From positions 186,001-250,000 of the forward strand of contig NZ_JBBPCC010000006.1 in the NCBI RefSeq assembly GCF_038070315.1: a stretch of DNA of 64,000 nt. The letters are read 5' to 3'. The notes under the pieces are model-generated. The model was given only the letters and a program-made list of their open reading frames with translations, was not told the DNA's origin and did no database searches. This document shows positions 6,910-16,688 of this stretch, one piece after another (the first letter of the stretch is position 1; the number at the start of each line of letters is the position of its first letter). This stretch comes from Paenibacillus_G filicis. GTDB lineage: Bacteria > Bacillota > Bacilli > Paenibacillales > NBRC-103111. The translations under genes and the position numbers were made by a program.

Positions 6910-8730
6910 TTAGTCACGTGTCCGGTAAGTAAACTCTGTCGTCACAATCGAAATCACATCGCCGTTATTCAAGAGATGCGTTTGATAAGGTATCAGCAGC
7001 TCGCCGTTCACACGTGTTCCGTTGCTGGAACCGAGATCTTTTACCATCACTCCACCCTGTTCCCGGACGAGCTCGGCATGCATGCGGGAAACCCCCGCTT
7101 CCTCCATTACCCAGTCAACCTCCGTTCCCTGCCGTCCGATAAGAATGCTGGCCTTGTTAAGTGGAATCTTCTCCGTCTTGCCTTCCCGGTACGTCTCCAG
7201 ATACGCATCGCGGAGAGCAGCTTCCGTGTGCGTGCGGGAAAGCACAACCGTTGCGTCAGGCCGTCGCAGCAGTGTCGTCCGTCCGTCCAAACCTCTCCCC
7301 TGTCCTCGACGCTCGACTCCTCCCGAGACATCAGCCGACTCTCCATAGAGACTGGTTTGGTTAGTGGACTGGAGGGACTCAGCCGCCGAGGCCATAAGTC
7401 CTGCGCTTTCCAAAAAAGACACAGAGTCGGCCAACGGACCGCTTGTTGGGAATGGATGATCCGAAGGACGGCCCCCTGTTCCTGACAACTCCTGGCCAAG
7501 CTCTCCATGATAGCTGTACAGAGGCTTGTTCATCTCCGGCCCATGACCCGGAAATGACTGGGATAACTCCGATGCAAAATCAGACTCCCGGAATGACTGT
7601 TGCTGCTCCTGCTCTAACAACTGCCGTCTGCGGACTATTCTCTGCAGCAGGCCCATGCCGATGCCGACGATCACGACAGATCCTCCTGCGCACAGATATA
7701 GCCACTGCTCCTCCGGCTGATCCGCATACTGCTTCCACAGCAGGCCGAGCGCCAATATCATAGCCAGCACCACCGGCAACCGCCGGGAGCGAAAGTCCAA
7801 TCCCTTGGCCGACTTGGAGCTTGCCGAAGCTTCTGATGGCCCCGCTCCTGAGCCGATTCCGGCCACTTGGCCGCCCGGACCGCCCGTGTCCAAGTTGTGA
7901 GATGGCTGTGGGGGATCCGGCGACAGTTCCCATGACCTCAAGGCGAACTCTTCCGAAGTGGAACGGGATACGGGAGATTCATGAGGTGGCCAGTGGCCGG
8001 ACGGTACAGAAGACCCTTGTGGAGCTCGGCCCGCCGGACGTACAGGAGGAACAAAGCCTGCGTTCCAATGCCCCTCTCCCGCCTCTCCCTTCATATTTAC
8101 TGCTGCCATTGGACGCTGATCTCCTGAACTACTAGCACTAGCCAAGCGCTCAAGCTGCCGGTTCACCAGTTGCTTCAGCTCCGGCAGATTAAACGATTCC
8201 TCCTGCAAAAACCGCATCAGCTCCTGGAAGCCGCTCCCTCTAAGCTCGCTGACTCGATGAATCCATCTGGATGCCAAATGCTGCAAATCGGCGGATACGC
8301 TATTTTTACCCTCCAACTGCTCTTTGGGTAGATAAGTAAAGTAAAGCTGATCCAGTCCCTCCCCGACAAAAATAAAGTCTTCCTGCAGCACGAACCGGCC
8401 CGGCTGCAGCATATTCATCGCACTGTCCGCCAGCACCTCCACCACCTGCAGCAGCAGCAAATAATATTGCTCCATCGTGATGGGGTCCATGCGCAGGATT
8501 TGCGCCAGCATCCGCTTTCCCGATACCTGATAGTACAGCGTACAATTCCCGTCCCTCGCCTCCAGCCTAAGCTCCAGCAGTCTGGGAATACGGTTCGCTG
8601 TCAGCATCCGGAGCTGGAATTCGGACAGCTCTTCGCGCTTCAGTCCCCCTTCGGCCGATATTGCCATATCAAGCCCGTATTGCTTAACGAATTCGACCTT
8701 AAGGCCGTACAGCAATTGACTCACTTTCAT
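6910..8730 (-). CDS. DUF6382-FHA membrane protein of the Tad locus
   Basis: 606 residues. The N-terminal 200 residues (VEFVKQYGLDMAIS ... QLVNRQLERLA) match the DUF6382 domain that accompanies FHA domains in Bacillota. A low-complexity Ser/Gly/Pro linker follows; two hydrophobic segments lie near 315-355 (LPVVLAMILALGLLW and VVIVGIGMGLL). The last 95 residues form an FHA domain with GRQGTEVDW, SRMHAEL and LGSSNGTRVN, the phosphothreonine-binding loops. It closes the Tad pilus cluster on the same strand, so it probably links pilus assembly to Ser/Thr phosphorylation; a PP2C gene lies 3 kb downstream. ATG at 8730 is very close to its GAGGTG box; GTG at 8724 is the alternative start. Confidence 0.88.
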   Translation of the reverse strand: MKVSQLLYGLKVEFVKQYGLDMAISAEGGLKREELSEFQLRMLTANRIPRLLELRLEARDGNCTLYYQVSGKRMLAQILRMDPITMEQYYLLLLQVVEVLADSAMNMLQPGRFVLQEDFIFVGEGLDQLYFTYLPKEQLEGKNSVSADLQHLASRWIHRVSELRGSGFQELMRFLQEESFNLPELKQLVNRQLERLASASSSGDQRPMAAVNMKGEAGEGHWNAGFVPPVRPAGRAPQGSSVPSGHWPPHESPVSRSTSEEFALRSWELSPDPPQPSHNLDTGGPGGQVAGIGSGAGPSEASASSKSAKGLDFRSRRLPVVLAMILALGLLWKQYADQPEEQWLYLCAGGSVVIVGIGMGLLQRIVRRRQLLEQEQQQSFRESDFASELSQSFPGHGPEMNKPLYSYHGELGQELSGTGGRPSDHPFPTSGPLADSVSFLESAGLMASAAESLQSTNQTSLYGESADVSGGVERRGQGRGLDGRTTLLRRPDATVVLSRTHTEAALRDAYLETYREGKTEKIPLNKASILIGRQGTEVDWVMEEAGVSRMHAELVREQGGVMVKDLGSSNGTRVNGELLIPYQTHLLNNGDVISIVTTEFTYRTRD

Positions 8731-8827
8731 TCACCTCGCCCATTTTGGATCATCCCTAGCCTAACTCTACGAGCTTCCCAGGTTGTAATGACTCATGCTC
8801 TCAACGTGTAATAAGTACACAGGCCTT

Positions 8828-9346
8828 CTAAAGGAACTCCTTCCACGCCAAAAACGAATAAACGGCCCCCGGAAGGACGGCCCACATGAACGGAAAGCGC
8901 AGCCGCTCCTCTTCGTCTGACGGCTTCAGAAGCGCTGTTAGATCGCGAAACAGCCATAACCTCATCAGGATGCCGAAGATACCCTTGAACCTCTGCAGCC
9001 GGTCATGCCTCCATAAGAAAACCGCGCAGGCGATAAAGCCTGCAATACAGAGCGACACTGCCATCGCATACAACGTAAAAGCAGCTCCTGTAACTGCTCC
9101 CACAGCCGCAAACAGCTTCACATCTCCAGCCCCTACACCCTTGAGCGCATACAGCAGCAGCATGGGTACAAAGCCCGCCGCCAGTCCAAGTGCTGACCAG
9201 GTCAACCCTTCCCAGCCCGAGACTATCGTATGTCCGATCAGCCCCGCTCCTGCGCCACTCACCGTAAGCCAATTCGGAATGATCCGCTTGCGTACATCTG
9301 TCGCAAAAGCAACGGCAAGCAGCAAGCCTGCAAACCACCAGTCCAT
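8828..9346 (-). CDS. tadV: A24-family prepilin peptidase (TadV/CpaA type)
   Basis: 172 residues, hydrophobic throughout, with the two aspartates of the A24 protease: ATDVRKRIIPNWLT near residue 17 and GAGDVKLFAAVG near 73. It lacks the N-terminal Cys4 methylase domain of PilD, as usual for Tad peptidases. It removes the leader of the Flp pilin and TadE-like pseudopilins at the cytoplasmic membrane. Strong GGGGGG-type ribosome site before ATG 9346. It follows the TadE-like gene with a 3-bp gap, so it is in the same operon. A second, longer prepilin peptidase serves the other pilus at 37.1 kb. Confidence 0.9.
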   Translation of the reverse strand: MDWWFAGLLLAVAFATDVRKRIIPNWLTVSGAGAGLIGHTIVSGWEGLTWSALGLAAGFVPMLLLYALKGVGAGDVKLFAAVGAVTGAAFTLYAMAVSLCIAGFIACAVFLWRHDRLQRFKGIFGILMRLWLFRDLTALLKPSDEEERLRFPFMWAVLPGAVYSFLAWKEFL

Positions 9347-9349
9347 GTG

Positions 9350-10006
9350 TTACCCCCCAATCCATGCCCGTTCTCTTGCCTGCTTCCTCAGCACGAACGT
9401 ACGCTTGTAGAACGGCAGCAGCAGTGTGTATTCGTATTGCGCCTCAATCACAACCTCCGTTGACATTCCGCTGTAGAAATCAGGCAGTACCACATCCGTT
9501 ACCTTGAACTTCTCCTTCCGTAAGACGGAGGTATCTGCGAAGCTTGCAATCCAAGGCGTTGCTGCTTCTGCCGTCTTTCGCCGCAAGGCCTGCTTCCACT
9601 CGCTCGTCTGCTCCCCGGCGGCTGTCTCCAGCTCAGTTCGGAAATCCTTCTCCCAAGCCATGATCCGAACGATCGGCTCTGGAATAAAGCGTCCGTAGTC
9701 CTCAACGAACGTTTCTGCATCCACCACCCTGGAGCGAGCCGCCTCCGCCTCAGACACTGCCTTGTCCAACCAGATGCCGGGCTTGCTGGAGGCCCAGCGC
9801 TGACGGGCCTCTTCATACAGCTGCTCCACCGGGTACAGGTTGGCCGCAATCACCTTAGCTGATTCCGACACAGCCGACTGAAGCGCCATATCAGCCTGGG
9901 CCAGACGGATCACCGACACGAACAGCATCAGCAGGGATACGAATAACGGAAGTACGAGTGCAGCCTCCAGCACGATGCCCCCTTCCGGCGATCTCGCAAA
10001 GCGCAT
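9350..10006 (-). CDS. TadE-like pilus assembly protein
   Basis: 218 residues from ATG 10006, which has AGGAGAGAAGG just upstream; the longer frame to 10048 lacks a site. The N-terminus has a short basic leader, then GGIVLEAALVLPLFVSLLML, the TadE-like processing motif (Gly then Glu at about +5 and a long hydrophobic helix). The remainder is an extracytoplasmic alpha/beta region ending in YKRTFVLRKQARERAWIGG. TadE-like proteins are minor pseudopilins of Flp pili. It sits between the DUF5702 protein and TadV with tight spacing. Confidence 0.82.
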   Translation of the reverse strand: MRFARSPEGGIVLEAALVLPLFVSLLMLFVSVIRLAQADMALQSAVSESAKVIAANLYPVEQLYEEARQRWASSKPGIWLDKAVSEAEAARSRVVDAETFVEDYGRFIPEPIVRIMAWEKDFRTELETAAGEQTSEWKQALRRKTAEAATPWIASFADTSVLRKEKFKVTDVVLPDFYSGMSTEVVIEAQYEYTLLLPFYKRTFVLRKQARERAWIGG

Positions 10007-10044
10007 GATCCTTCTCTCCTTTCTGTCTGGCCTTCTCTCAACAG

Positions 10045-12354
10045 TCAATAGCGGAAATCAGCCGACTTCGTCAGCAGACAGCGCGAGGCTTCCTGACCGC
10101 AACCTCCGAAGCCGTCCGCTCCGAGCGAACGGATAATGCTGCCCATAAACCAAAACTTGAATGAAACCGTCGCCTGTCCGGAAGCGTATGTAGAAGCCGC
10201 AGCCAAATCAATGCCTGTATTGTGGTGAATCAGCGCCTGCATGCGCGACAGAAGCACACTTTCCCGGCTGTGCAGCAGCAGAAAGACACGCAGGTAATCC
10301 CTGTAATTCAGAGTGATCTCGGAGGTCAGCTTGCGGGACAAGGCAACCTCTTCCCCTTGGATCAACTGAGCCATGTCCTGCTGAGCACGGACTGCACCCT
10401 CCGCTACCGCTGCGAGAACAACAAGTAGCGGGGAGCCGACGGCCAAAGCCTCATTGCGGGGCTCCAGCAGCGCTTCGGTTGTGTTGATAGCTAGCCGGAA
10501 GGCGAACATCTCCGCATAAGCCAGTGAATAATTGCCAGCACAAGAGCTGGCCCCATAGATTAAGTACTCGATCTCCTGATTAGTCAACGGGTGCTTCTCC
10601 GGGCGGGACAACTCCTTGGAGGTGCGTGGTGCACCGGAAGCGTTTTTGCCCAGTCCTAGTGTACGGTAGCTGAACTTAGTCACTGCGTACTCATCCACAT
10701 AGAACTCGTCCCGGAGATCCGTAAGCAAACTCTCCAGTCCAGATACAAGCTTGAGGGCGCCTAGCCCAGCCTTATCCGCTTTATCCAGCGGAACACTCGG
10801 TATGGCATCCGCTCCTGTAGGAGCTTCATTTCGCTCCATATAGCTCTTGAATAACCCTTTGGCCTGCGGTGTCTGATGGTTTCCCTCTAATTCTTGATAG
10901 ATCCACTCGAAAGGATCTACGCCACTGGTCACACTACAAGCACCCAGCCCCTTCTTGACTTCATTCAGAATAGCTTCCGTCTTGGTACGCTGTTCCCGCT
11001 TAGCCGCCTGAATGCTGCGCTGGCTGGACTGTTGGCTCGTCACTGTCGGTTCCATCCGGCTGGCTGTCGCTTCGATTGAGCTTTGAAAGCCTTCGAGCGC
11101 TTTCAGCGTGTTGGTATATTTCTCCTTCGTAAACCAGATGCCGTCATTCATCTGCGCATTGAATCCGGAGAATTGTGCCACCGCTCCGACCACATCGGCC
11201 CGCCACGTTTCCAGCTCCTGCCGGCCTAGTACCTTAACCTGGGCGTAAGTCTGATTTTCCAGCTCAGCCATCGCATGTGAACCCTCACCTGTCGGACCGC
11301 CTCCGCGAACTTTGACCAGCTCTTCCTCTACGGCTACGTTAGCATCAACCGCAAGCCGGTGAGCTTCCTGAAAGGCAGCCAAAAGCGTCTGAAGTCTGCT
11401 CAGATCCACCGGCGTTTTCGTGCGAATAATCGTCAAAAGCTCCGCATAACGTGCAAAGTTCTTCAGAAGCTCCTCATAATCTGAAGCAAGCTGCTGTGCT
11501 TTGCTATACTCCCGACTGAGCTGCGACCTCGTTTGACTGAGCTGAATAATAGTTGGAACGGCAGCCGGACCAGCTTTAGCAAGCGCAGCGATCGAGGCGT
11601 CGATACTGCGCATATCCCTATCCAGGCTTTTGATCTGTTCCTGTGCCTTTTGCAGCGACTCACGGACATTCTCCAGGGTATGTATGCCGATTTTGGAGCT
11701 AAGCTCGTCCAGGTCGCGCAGTTGAGTCCTGTAAAAGGGCGTGATGTCCGCAGCACGCTGGCGGATTTTCACAAATTCCTCCCAGGCTTCGTCCAGACGG
11801 CTATCCCGCTCCTCCAGCAGCTTTTCTAAGCGGGCGGCATTTTCTCCAAATCGCGAAGCTTGACCCAGATTGGAGGCAAGACCATTTCTCTTCCATTTAT
11901 CCAGCAGCTCCAGCGAGTAGCTGAGCGGCGCTCTGTACTTCATCTCCTCTAGAATATGGCGCTTCAAAATCTCGTGGTTGGACAAGGGATACATGGCCGT
12001 CACCTTGGCGGCGCTCGCCTCCTTTTCCAGCTTCTGCTCAATCCAGGCGAATCGTTCTCCCTCCGATGAAGTGGCCAGATTCCCTTCCACCGTTTCTATG
12101 AAGATTTCGCTCGGGTCGCTCTCTCCCTTCGTATCCAGGGCGAACAGACCGTACGTCTGCAAAGGTATTGAATACCCTGCCATTACGGAACGAACGCCCG
12201 CCTTGACCGCAAGCTCCGCCTGCTGATCCGCCGTCCTCCAGCGCAATACATCGACCAATAACCCCAATAACAGCAGCAGCGGCAGCAAAATGAGCATCAG
12301 ATAGACGGATACCGCGCCGTCTTGCCGCAGTAACCAACGGCTGCGCCTGGACAT
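10045..12354 (-). CDS. DUF5702-type large secreted Tad-locus protein
   Basis: 769 residues from ATG 12354 (AAGGAGG just upstream). After a basic leader (SRRSRWLLRQDGAVSVYL) comes one long hydrophobic segment, as in TadG/DUF5702 proteins, then about 700 mostly helical residues with coiled-coil character (for example around 180-330, LEKLLEERDSRLDEAWEEF and repeated Gln/Leu/Arg heptads). Two Cys pairs lie in the C-terminal half. DUF5702 proteins are found beside TadE-like genes in Bacillota Tad loci and presumably anchor or extend the pilus at the surface. No catalytic motif is seen. It begins 20 bp before the stop of the preceding gene, a coupled overlap. Confidence 0.75.
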   Translation of the reverse strand: MSRRSRWLLRQDGAVSVYLMLILLPLLLLLGLLVDVLRWRTADQQAELAVKAGVRSVMAGYSIPLQTYGLFALDTKGESDPSEIFIETVEGNLATSSEGERFAWIEQKLEKEASAAKVTAMYPLSNHEILKRHILEEMKYRAPLSYSLELLDKWKRNGLASNLGQASRFGENAARLEKLLEERDSRLDEAWEEFVKIRQRAADITPFYRTQLRDLDELSSKIGIHTLENVRESLQKAQEQIKSLDRDMRSIDASIAALAKAGPAAVPTIIQLSQTRSQLSREYSKAQQLASDYEELLKNFARYAELLTIIRTKTPVDLSRLQTLLAAFQEAHRLAVDANVAVEEELVKVRGGGPTGEGSHAMAELENQTYAQVKVLGRQELETWRADVVGAVAQFSGFNAQMNDGIWFTKEKYTNTLKALEGFQSSIEATASRMEPTVTSQQSSQRSIQAAKREQRTKTEAILNEVKKGLGACSVTSGVDPFEWIYQELEGNHQTPQAKGLFKSYMERNEAPTGADAIPSVPLDKADKAGLGALKLVSGLESLLTDLRDEFYVDEYAVTKFSYRTLGLGKNASGAPRTSKELSRPEKHPLTNQEIEYLIYGASSCAGNYSLAYAEMFAFRLAINTTEALLEPRNEALAVGSPLLVVLAAVAEGAVRAQQDMAQLIQGEEVALSRKLTSEITLNYRDYLRVFLLLHSRESVLLSRMQALIHHNTGIDLAAASTYASGQATVSFKFWFMGSIIRSLGADGFGGCGQEASRCLLTKSADFRY

Positions 12355-12373
12355 GCTTCTCCTCCTTCCGGGC

Positions 12374-13399
12374 TTATTCATGAATCACGATAATAATGCC
12401 GTTACGTTCAATTTCCCTCCTAAAGGATGCCGAAAGCTTGACCTTATCCTGTTTGTTCGTCTTGAAGAAATGCCAAACCACACCTTTGACCTTCCCGCTC
12501 TTGAGCAGCTCGATATCCTTGGGAAGCTGTTCCTCAAGCACTTGTTTTTCTTTAAAATTAAAGTAGGCTTGATGGGCGACTCCCGAAGCATCCAGTGCGT
12601 CGACAAGTCGCGTCCTTTCAGAAGAGACTTTAATAGGTTTCTCCTTTCCGTTGACCAGTTTGCGAAGATAATCAGCAGCCTGATTATGATTGGTAATAAC
12701 GGGCTTCTTAGCCGGCCCCGTCACCGGCTCAATCATCAGCTCCAGCGCCGCCTTAGGCTTGATTCGCCCTTGTATCTCGGATATGAAAGTTCGAGTCAGA
12801 TCCGTCAGACGGATCGTTTCTACCGGATCGATCACATGTGAGGACGTGCCTGCATGAAGCTGGGAGGAGCCTTTAAACCAATCGTGGGCAAAATCCGGCA
12901 ACCGTACGGTTCGCTCCAGCGAAGAGCGCACAACTCGGAAAAGGCCGTAGTGCTGGTAAGACAATCCTCCTTGCAATTCACTGCCCAGTTCGCCTGAGGC
13001 TCTCTCCAGCTTGCCTACGGCTCCGTTAGCTGCATTCGTCCCTTTGCCGGCCTGCGGCAATTGCACCCGGATCGGCTCGAAGGGATGGAGCACATTAAAC
13101 CATTGTGACACGCCATCGGATGCTATCCTCCAATAAAGTCCATCGCTTGCAGTAGGGTGAACGGCACCCGTTACATAATTTTTGCTGCTGTTGTCCCATA
13201 TGTAAGCGGTACGCTCCGCGGAACGTCCGGCATTGTAATACAGACTAGACTGCTGGTAGTAGTACACCGCCACCGCCAGCAGGACGAACGTCGCCAACAA
13301 AATAACCGGTAGCGTCATGGCCGCTTCCAGTGTAATTTGGCCGCTGCGCTCCCGCCAGAAGCGGGGGCGGGGTTTGGAGAGGTGAGGCTTTGTTAGCAT
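12374..13399 (-). CDS. TadE-like minor pilin, large
   Basis: 341 residues. The start ATG at 13399 overlaps the stop of the Flp pilin gene (TGATG), so it is probably translated by coupling; GTG 13402 is possible. The N-terminus ERSGQITLEAAMTLPVILLA is the TadE-type pseudopilin signal: small residue, then Glu at +5, then a hydrophobic helix. The mature part is extracytoplasmic, with a run of basic beta-like segments and an acidic tail. Product probably joins the Flp pilus or its secretion platform after cleavage by the neighbouring TadV. Confidence 0.78.
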   Translation of the reverse strand: MLTKPHLSKPRPRFWRERSGQITLEAAMTLPVILLATFVLLAVAVYYYQQSSLYYNAGRSAERTAYIWDNSSKNYVTGAVHPTASDGLYWRIASDGVSQWFNVLHPFEPIRVQLPQAGKGTNAANGAVGKLERASGELGSELQGGLSYQHYGLFRVVRSSLERTVRLPDFAHDWFKGSSQLHAGTSSHVIDPVETIRLTDLTRTFISEIQGRIKPKAALELMIEPVTGPAKKPVITNHNQAADYLRKLVNGKEKPIKVSSERTRLVDALDASGVAHQAYFNFKEKQVLEEQLPKDIELLKSGKVKGVVWHFFKTNKQDKVKLSASFRREIERNGIIIVIHE

Positions 13400-13638
13400 C
13401 ACTTGGAGGGCTTTGGACTTAATGAGTCCCCATCATTCCGGATACTATCTTTTTCGATCTTTAGTTGCTCATCTGCCTTGTTGAAAAGCTCTCCCAACCA
13501 CTTCATGATCCATTTTCTGAACGCTATCGCAATAATTATGAGCACCGCAATAATCAACAAAATCTCCAACGTGCCGAGCCCGTCTTCTTCCTTCCAGAAC
13601 CGAAGCCAAGCTTCCTTAAGCTGTTTCCCCATCCCCAT
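13399..13638 (-). CDS. Flp1-family type IVb pilin (major pilin)
   Basis: 79 residues from ATG 13638 (GAGGAGG upstream; TTG 13644 is the alternative). The motif EEDGLGTLEILLIIAVLIII is the Flp signature: Gly cleavage site, Glu at +5 and a hydrophobic helix that packs the filament core. The rest is a short charged tail (FNKADEQLKIEKD), as in Flp1 pilins. It is the most likely main subunit of the Tad pilus. It lies between the TadC and TadE-like genes with a 52-bp gap to the former. Confidence 0.9.
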   Translation of the reverse strand: MGMGKQLKEAWLRFWKEEDGLGTLEILLIIAVLIIIAIAFRKWIMKWLGELFNKADEQLKIEKDSIRNDGDSLSPKPSK

Positions 13639-13695
13639 ATTCAAGTTTCCTCCTCAATATGTTTATCTGTTTAAATATCCGCCTTCCTTGCCCTG

Positions 13696-14571
13696 CTATC
13701 CGGCCATCATCAACGCAGGCACAGCTACGATGACCATAACGACAAAGAAAATCAGCACCATCGGGAACACCAGCTTCGACGAGGCTTCCTCGCCCAGCGT
13801 CTTGGCCAGTGCCTTGCGCTTGTCCCAAAGGGTCATGGACAGCTCGCGCAGTGAGACGAGCATCTCGTCGCCCCCGCGTTTGTAGTTCAGCATCAGCGTC
13901 GTCGTGAATAGTGTCGTTTCCTGCAAGGCGCACCGCTTGCTGAACTCTTCCATCGCCTTGGCGAACGAGACATTCATCTTCAGCGCATTGGCCACTTCAC
14001 CGAGTTCCTGGCGGAGCGGGTTCGTAGAATCAGCCGTTCGCTCGGATATTCGAACGATCGCCTGCTGTACCGTTTCGCCTGCACCAATAAGCAGCATCAG
14101 TTGATTCAGCGCTTCCGGCAGCTCGATCAGCATCTCCCGTTTCTTGCTCAGCAGCTTTCCCTGCTCTTGCTTAAATAGCACGAAGGGAGCTGCCGATGCG
14201 CATAACACGCCGTAAAGCAGCAGCTCCGGCTCATCCTCCAGCAGCGCACCGGTCGCTATAAAGAACGCCACGCAGCCATACATGACAAGCAAAGCACGCA
14301 CCGTAAACCAGCGCGTACGTGCCAGCGCCTGTTTGGCTCCGTGCAAGCCAGCCATAATCTGATGAACCCTATGAAGCGGCTCGCTGAGCTTGTCGGAGAG
14401 TTCCAGGCGTTCCATAACCGTGAGAGCTGCGGCCGCCAGCCAATACAGCGCATCGCTCGGCTTGAGCTTCCAATGCTCCTCCAGCCAGGGGGCATATCTG
14501 CGATGCGACTTAGCCGCTATTGCCGGGATAGCTCCCGCTTGTAGGAGCAGCATAATTAGCATCCAGGACAA
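13696..14571 (-). CDS. tadC: TadC-like inner-membrane platform protein
   Basis: 291 residues with the type II secretion F domain: a cytosolic helical part (EALNQLMLLIGAGETVQQAI, RISERTADSTNPLRQELGEV) followed by membrane helices at the C-terminus (SSKLVFPMVLIFFVVMVIVA). Two further hydrophobic segments lie at the N-terminus. TadB and TadC together form the platform on which the TadA ATPase turns. It starts 4 bp after TadB and ends 52 bp before flp1. Confidence 0.88.
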   Translation of the reverse strand: MSWMLIMLLLQAGAIPAIAAKSHRRYAPWLEEHWKLKPSDALYWLAAAALTVMERLELSDKLSEPLHRVHQIMAGLHGAKQALARTRWFTVRALLVMYGCVAFFIATGALLEDEPELLLYGVLCASAAPFVLFKQEQGKLLSKKREMLIELPEALNQLMLLIGAGETVQQAIVRISERTADSTNPLRQELGEVANALKMNVSFAKAMEEFSKRCALQETTLFTTTLMLNYKRGGDEMLVSLRELSMTLWDKRKALAKTLGEEASSKLVFPMVLIFFVVMVIVAVPALMMAG

Positions 14572-14575
14572 TGGC

Positions 14576-15415
14576 TCACACCCTTATTTTCATAATGTTG
14601 CCGATCCAGGACCGGCACAGCCACAGTACGCCAAGCGCTCCCGTCATCACGAAACGTCCGGCTCCTTCGTAGAGCGGCTCCATATAATCGGGTGCCGTCC
14701 AGGCCATCGTAGCCACAAAAAACACCGGAGCTACGGACAAAAGTCTGGCCTCGAATTTCTTTTGAGCCAAAGTGACAGCCAAATCCTGCTCGATATCCAG
14801 CTTTTCCTGGATCAGCATGGACGTTCGCCTTACGACCTGCACCAAGCTGCCTCCCGTCCGCTTGCAAATAACGAACACATCGGCAAACTGGCCGATTTCG
14901 TCCAGACCGGCACGCTGGGCAAAGCCGAGCAACGCCGATTCTATACTTTCCCCGTTATCCAGTCTACGGTTTAAAATCTCCAGCTCCCGGATAATCATTG
15001 TCGAAGGATCGGGATACAACAGTCTCAGGTCCTGCATGGCTTCCCGAAAGGCACTCTCAATGGACTTGCCCGCCCCGAGCGATGTGGAGACGGTCGATAA
15101 CAGCTGCTTGAACTGAATTTTGAGTTGGGCCTTCCGGCGCTCGAGCAAGCTTTTGCGTAGCATCGCAGGAAATAACAGCCCTCCCGGCAGGGATAGCAGC
15201 AAAGCAACCGGATGCCGGAAGAAAATCCAGGCCAGGCAGCCAAGCAGTGCTGCTCCCACACAGATAGCCAGAACTTGCTGCTTAGCGCTTAACTCCAGCT
15301 GTCCGTAATCCGTAAGTACCCTTGCACGCACTCCATGCCCCTTGTCTTTGCCAGGAAAAAGCGCTATCTGCCAGCGCCAAGCGGCTTGTAAGCCTGCCCA
15401 TCGTCTGGCCTTCAT
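14576..15415 (-). CDS. tadB: TadB-like inner-membrane platform protein
   Basis: 279 residues, type II secretion F-domain family. Two N-terminal membrane segments (AICVGAALLGCLAWIFF, ALLLSLPGGLLFPAML) precede the cytosolic core with LSTVSTSLGAGKSIESAFRE and a conserved ICKRTGGSLVQV stretch near residue 185, then C-terminal helices (APVFFVATMAWTA). It partners TadC. The gene follows TadA by 40 bp on the same strand. Confidence 0.9.
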   Translation of the reverse strand: MKARRWAGLQAAWRWQIALFPGKDKGHGVRARVLTDYGQLELSAKQQVLAICVGAALLGCLAWIFFRHPVALLLSLPGGLLFPAMLRKSLLERRKAQLKIQFKQLLSTVSTSLGAGKSIESAFREAMQDLRLLYPDPSTMIIRELEILNRRLDNGESIESALLGFAQRAGLDEIGQFADVFVICKRTGGSLVQVVRRTSMLIQEKLDIEQDLAVTLAQKKFEARLLSVAPVFFVATMAWTAPDYMEPLYEGAGRFVMTGALGVLWLCRSWIGNIMKIRV

Positions 15416-15455
15416 TCATCTGCCTCCCTATTATGAATTCCGCGTGCCCCGAGCT

Positions 15456-16688
15456 TCAGGTCAAGCCGCCCGTTGACAGCTTGACAGCAACCGGCGGCAC
15501 ACGACTCACTGCTTCCAAACTGCCGATCACACGGCCATCCGGAGCCTCCCCTCGCTCCACAAACCGGTAGATCGGCTGCAGCTTCACCTCCCCTCCAGCC
15601 ATGCCGACCACCTCGCTGATCTCCGTCACCCGGCGGCTCCGATCGCGCAGTCGCTGCAGATGCACCATCACATCCAGCGCAGAAGATATCTGCTTGCGTA
15701 CAACATCCAGAGGCAGGCTTGCGCCACTGAGCACCATCGTCTCTAGCCGACTGAGCATGTCAATCGTGGAATTAGCATGGCCAGTCGATAGTGAGCCTTC
15801 GTGCCCCGTATTCATAGCCTGCAGCATATCCAAACTTTCGGCGCCACGCACCTCACCCACAATAATCCGGTTAGGCCGCATCCGTAGCGAGGCGCGAATC
15901 AGCTCCCGGATCGAAATTTCCCCTCGCCCTTCGGTATTCGCGTTACGCGTCTCCAGTCTGACAAGATTAGGCACGCCGCGAATCTGAAGCTCGGCTGAAT
16001 CCTCGATCGTAATGATCCGCTCATCCGCCGGAATATGCTGGGATAGCGCATTCAGAAACGTCGTCTTCCCCGAGCCTGTGCCTCCGCTAATAAAGATGTT
16101 ATGCTTTTCCTTCACCAGCCGGATCAGAAAAGCAGCCGCTTCCTCGCTGAGCGCCTCCCTTCGCTGCAAATCCTCCAGGGTCATCGGCGCCGCTGGGAAT
16201 TTCCGAATCGTCATCGTCGGGCCGTCCAGCGCAACGGGAGGCAGTACGACATGGACACGGGACCCGTCAGGGAGACGTGCATCCACGACCGGACTCGACT
16301 CGTTGACGATACGGTTGACACGCCCGACCACCGCCTGGATCGTATCCTCCAGCTTTTCCCTGCTTTCGAAGGCAAGGCCGGTTTCCGTCACACGGCCGCG
16401 TTTCTCGATGAAGATGCGCTCATGGGAGTTGATCATGATCTCGGTAATCTCCGGATCGTCCACCAGCGGCTGGATCACATCCAGCCCGCGAAACGAGTTG
16501 AAAATATCCCTGACCAGCTTATTCATCGTTCCTGCCGTCAGATGGCTGCGCGAGGAGCGGGCAAATACCTCCTTTTCAATCAGATCCAGGAGCTCTGCAT
16601 CGGAGAGAGTGCTTCCGTAGTCGATCTGCTCTTGTACGATGCGCTTGAGTTCTGCGTGGAGATCCTGCCAGGACCGCTCATCGTTCAC
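15456..16688 (-). CDS. tadA: CpaF/TadA-family secretion ATPase
   Basis: 410 residues from GTG 16688, which has GGGGAGGTGG about seven bases upstream and overlaps the TadZ stop by 11 bases; the longer frame to 16784 lies inside tadZ. Features: Walker A SGGTGSGKTT near residue 180, Asp box IITIEDSAELQI, Walker B IIVGEVRGAESLDML and His box TGHEGSLSTGHANS. The N-terminal region DDPEITEIMINSHERIFIEK is typical of CpaF. It is the hexameric motor that drives Flp pilus extension and, in many Tad systems, retraction. Confidence 0.95.
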   Translation of the reverse strand: MNDERSWQDLHAELKRIVQEQIDYGSTLSDAELLDLIEKEVFARSSRSHLTAGTMNKLVRDIFNSFRGLDVIQPLVDDPEITEIMINSHERIFIEKRGRVTETGLAFESREKLEDTIQAVVGRVNRIVNESSPVVDARLPDGSRVHVVLPPVALDGPTMTIRKFPAAPMTLEDLQRREALSEEAAAFLIRLVKEKHNIFISGGTGSGKTTFLNALSQHIPADERIITIEDSAELQIRGVPNLVRLETRNANTEGRGEISIRELIRASLRMRPNRIIVGEVRGAESLDMLQAMNTGHEGSLSTGHANSTIDMLSRLETMVLSGASLPLDVVRKQISSALDVMVHLQRLRDRSRRVTEISEVVGMAGGEVKLQPIYRFVERGEAPDGRVIGSLEAVSRVPPVAVKLSTGGLT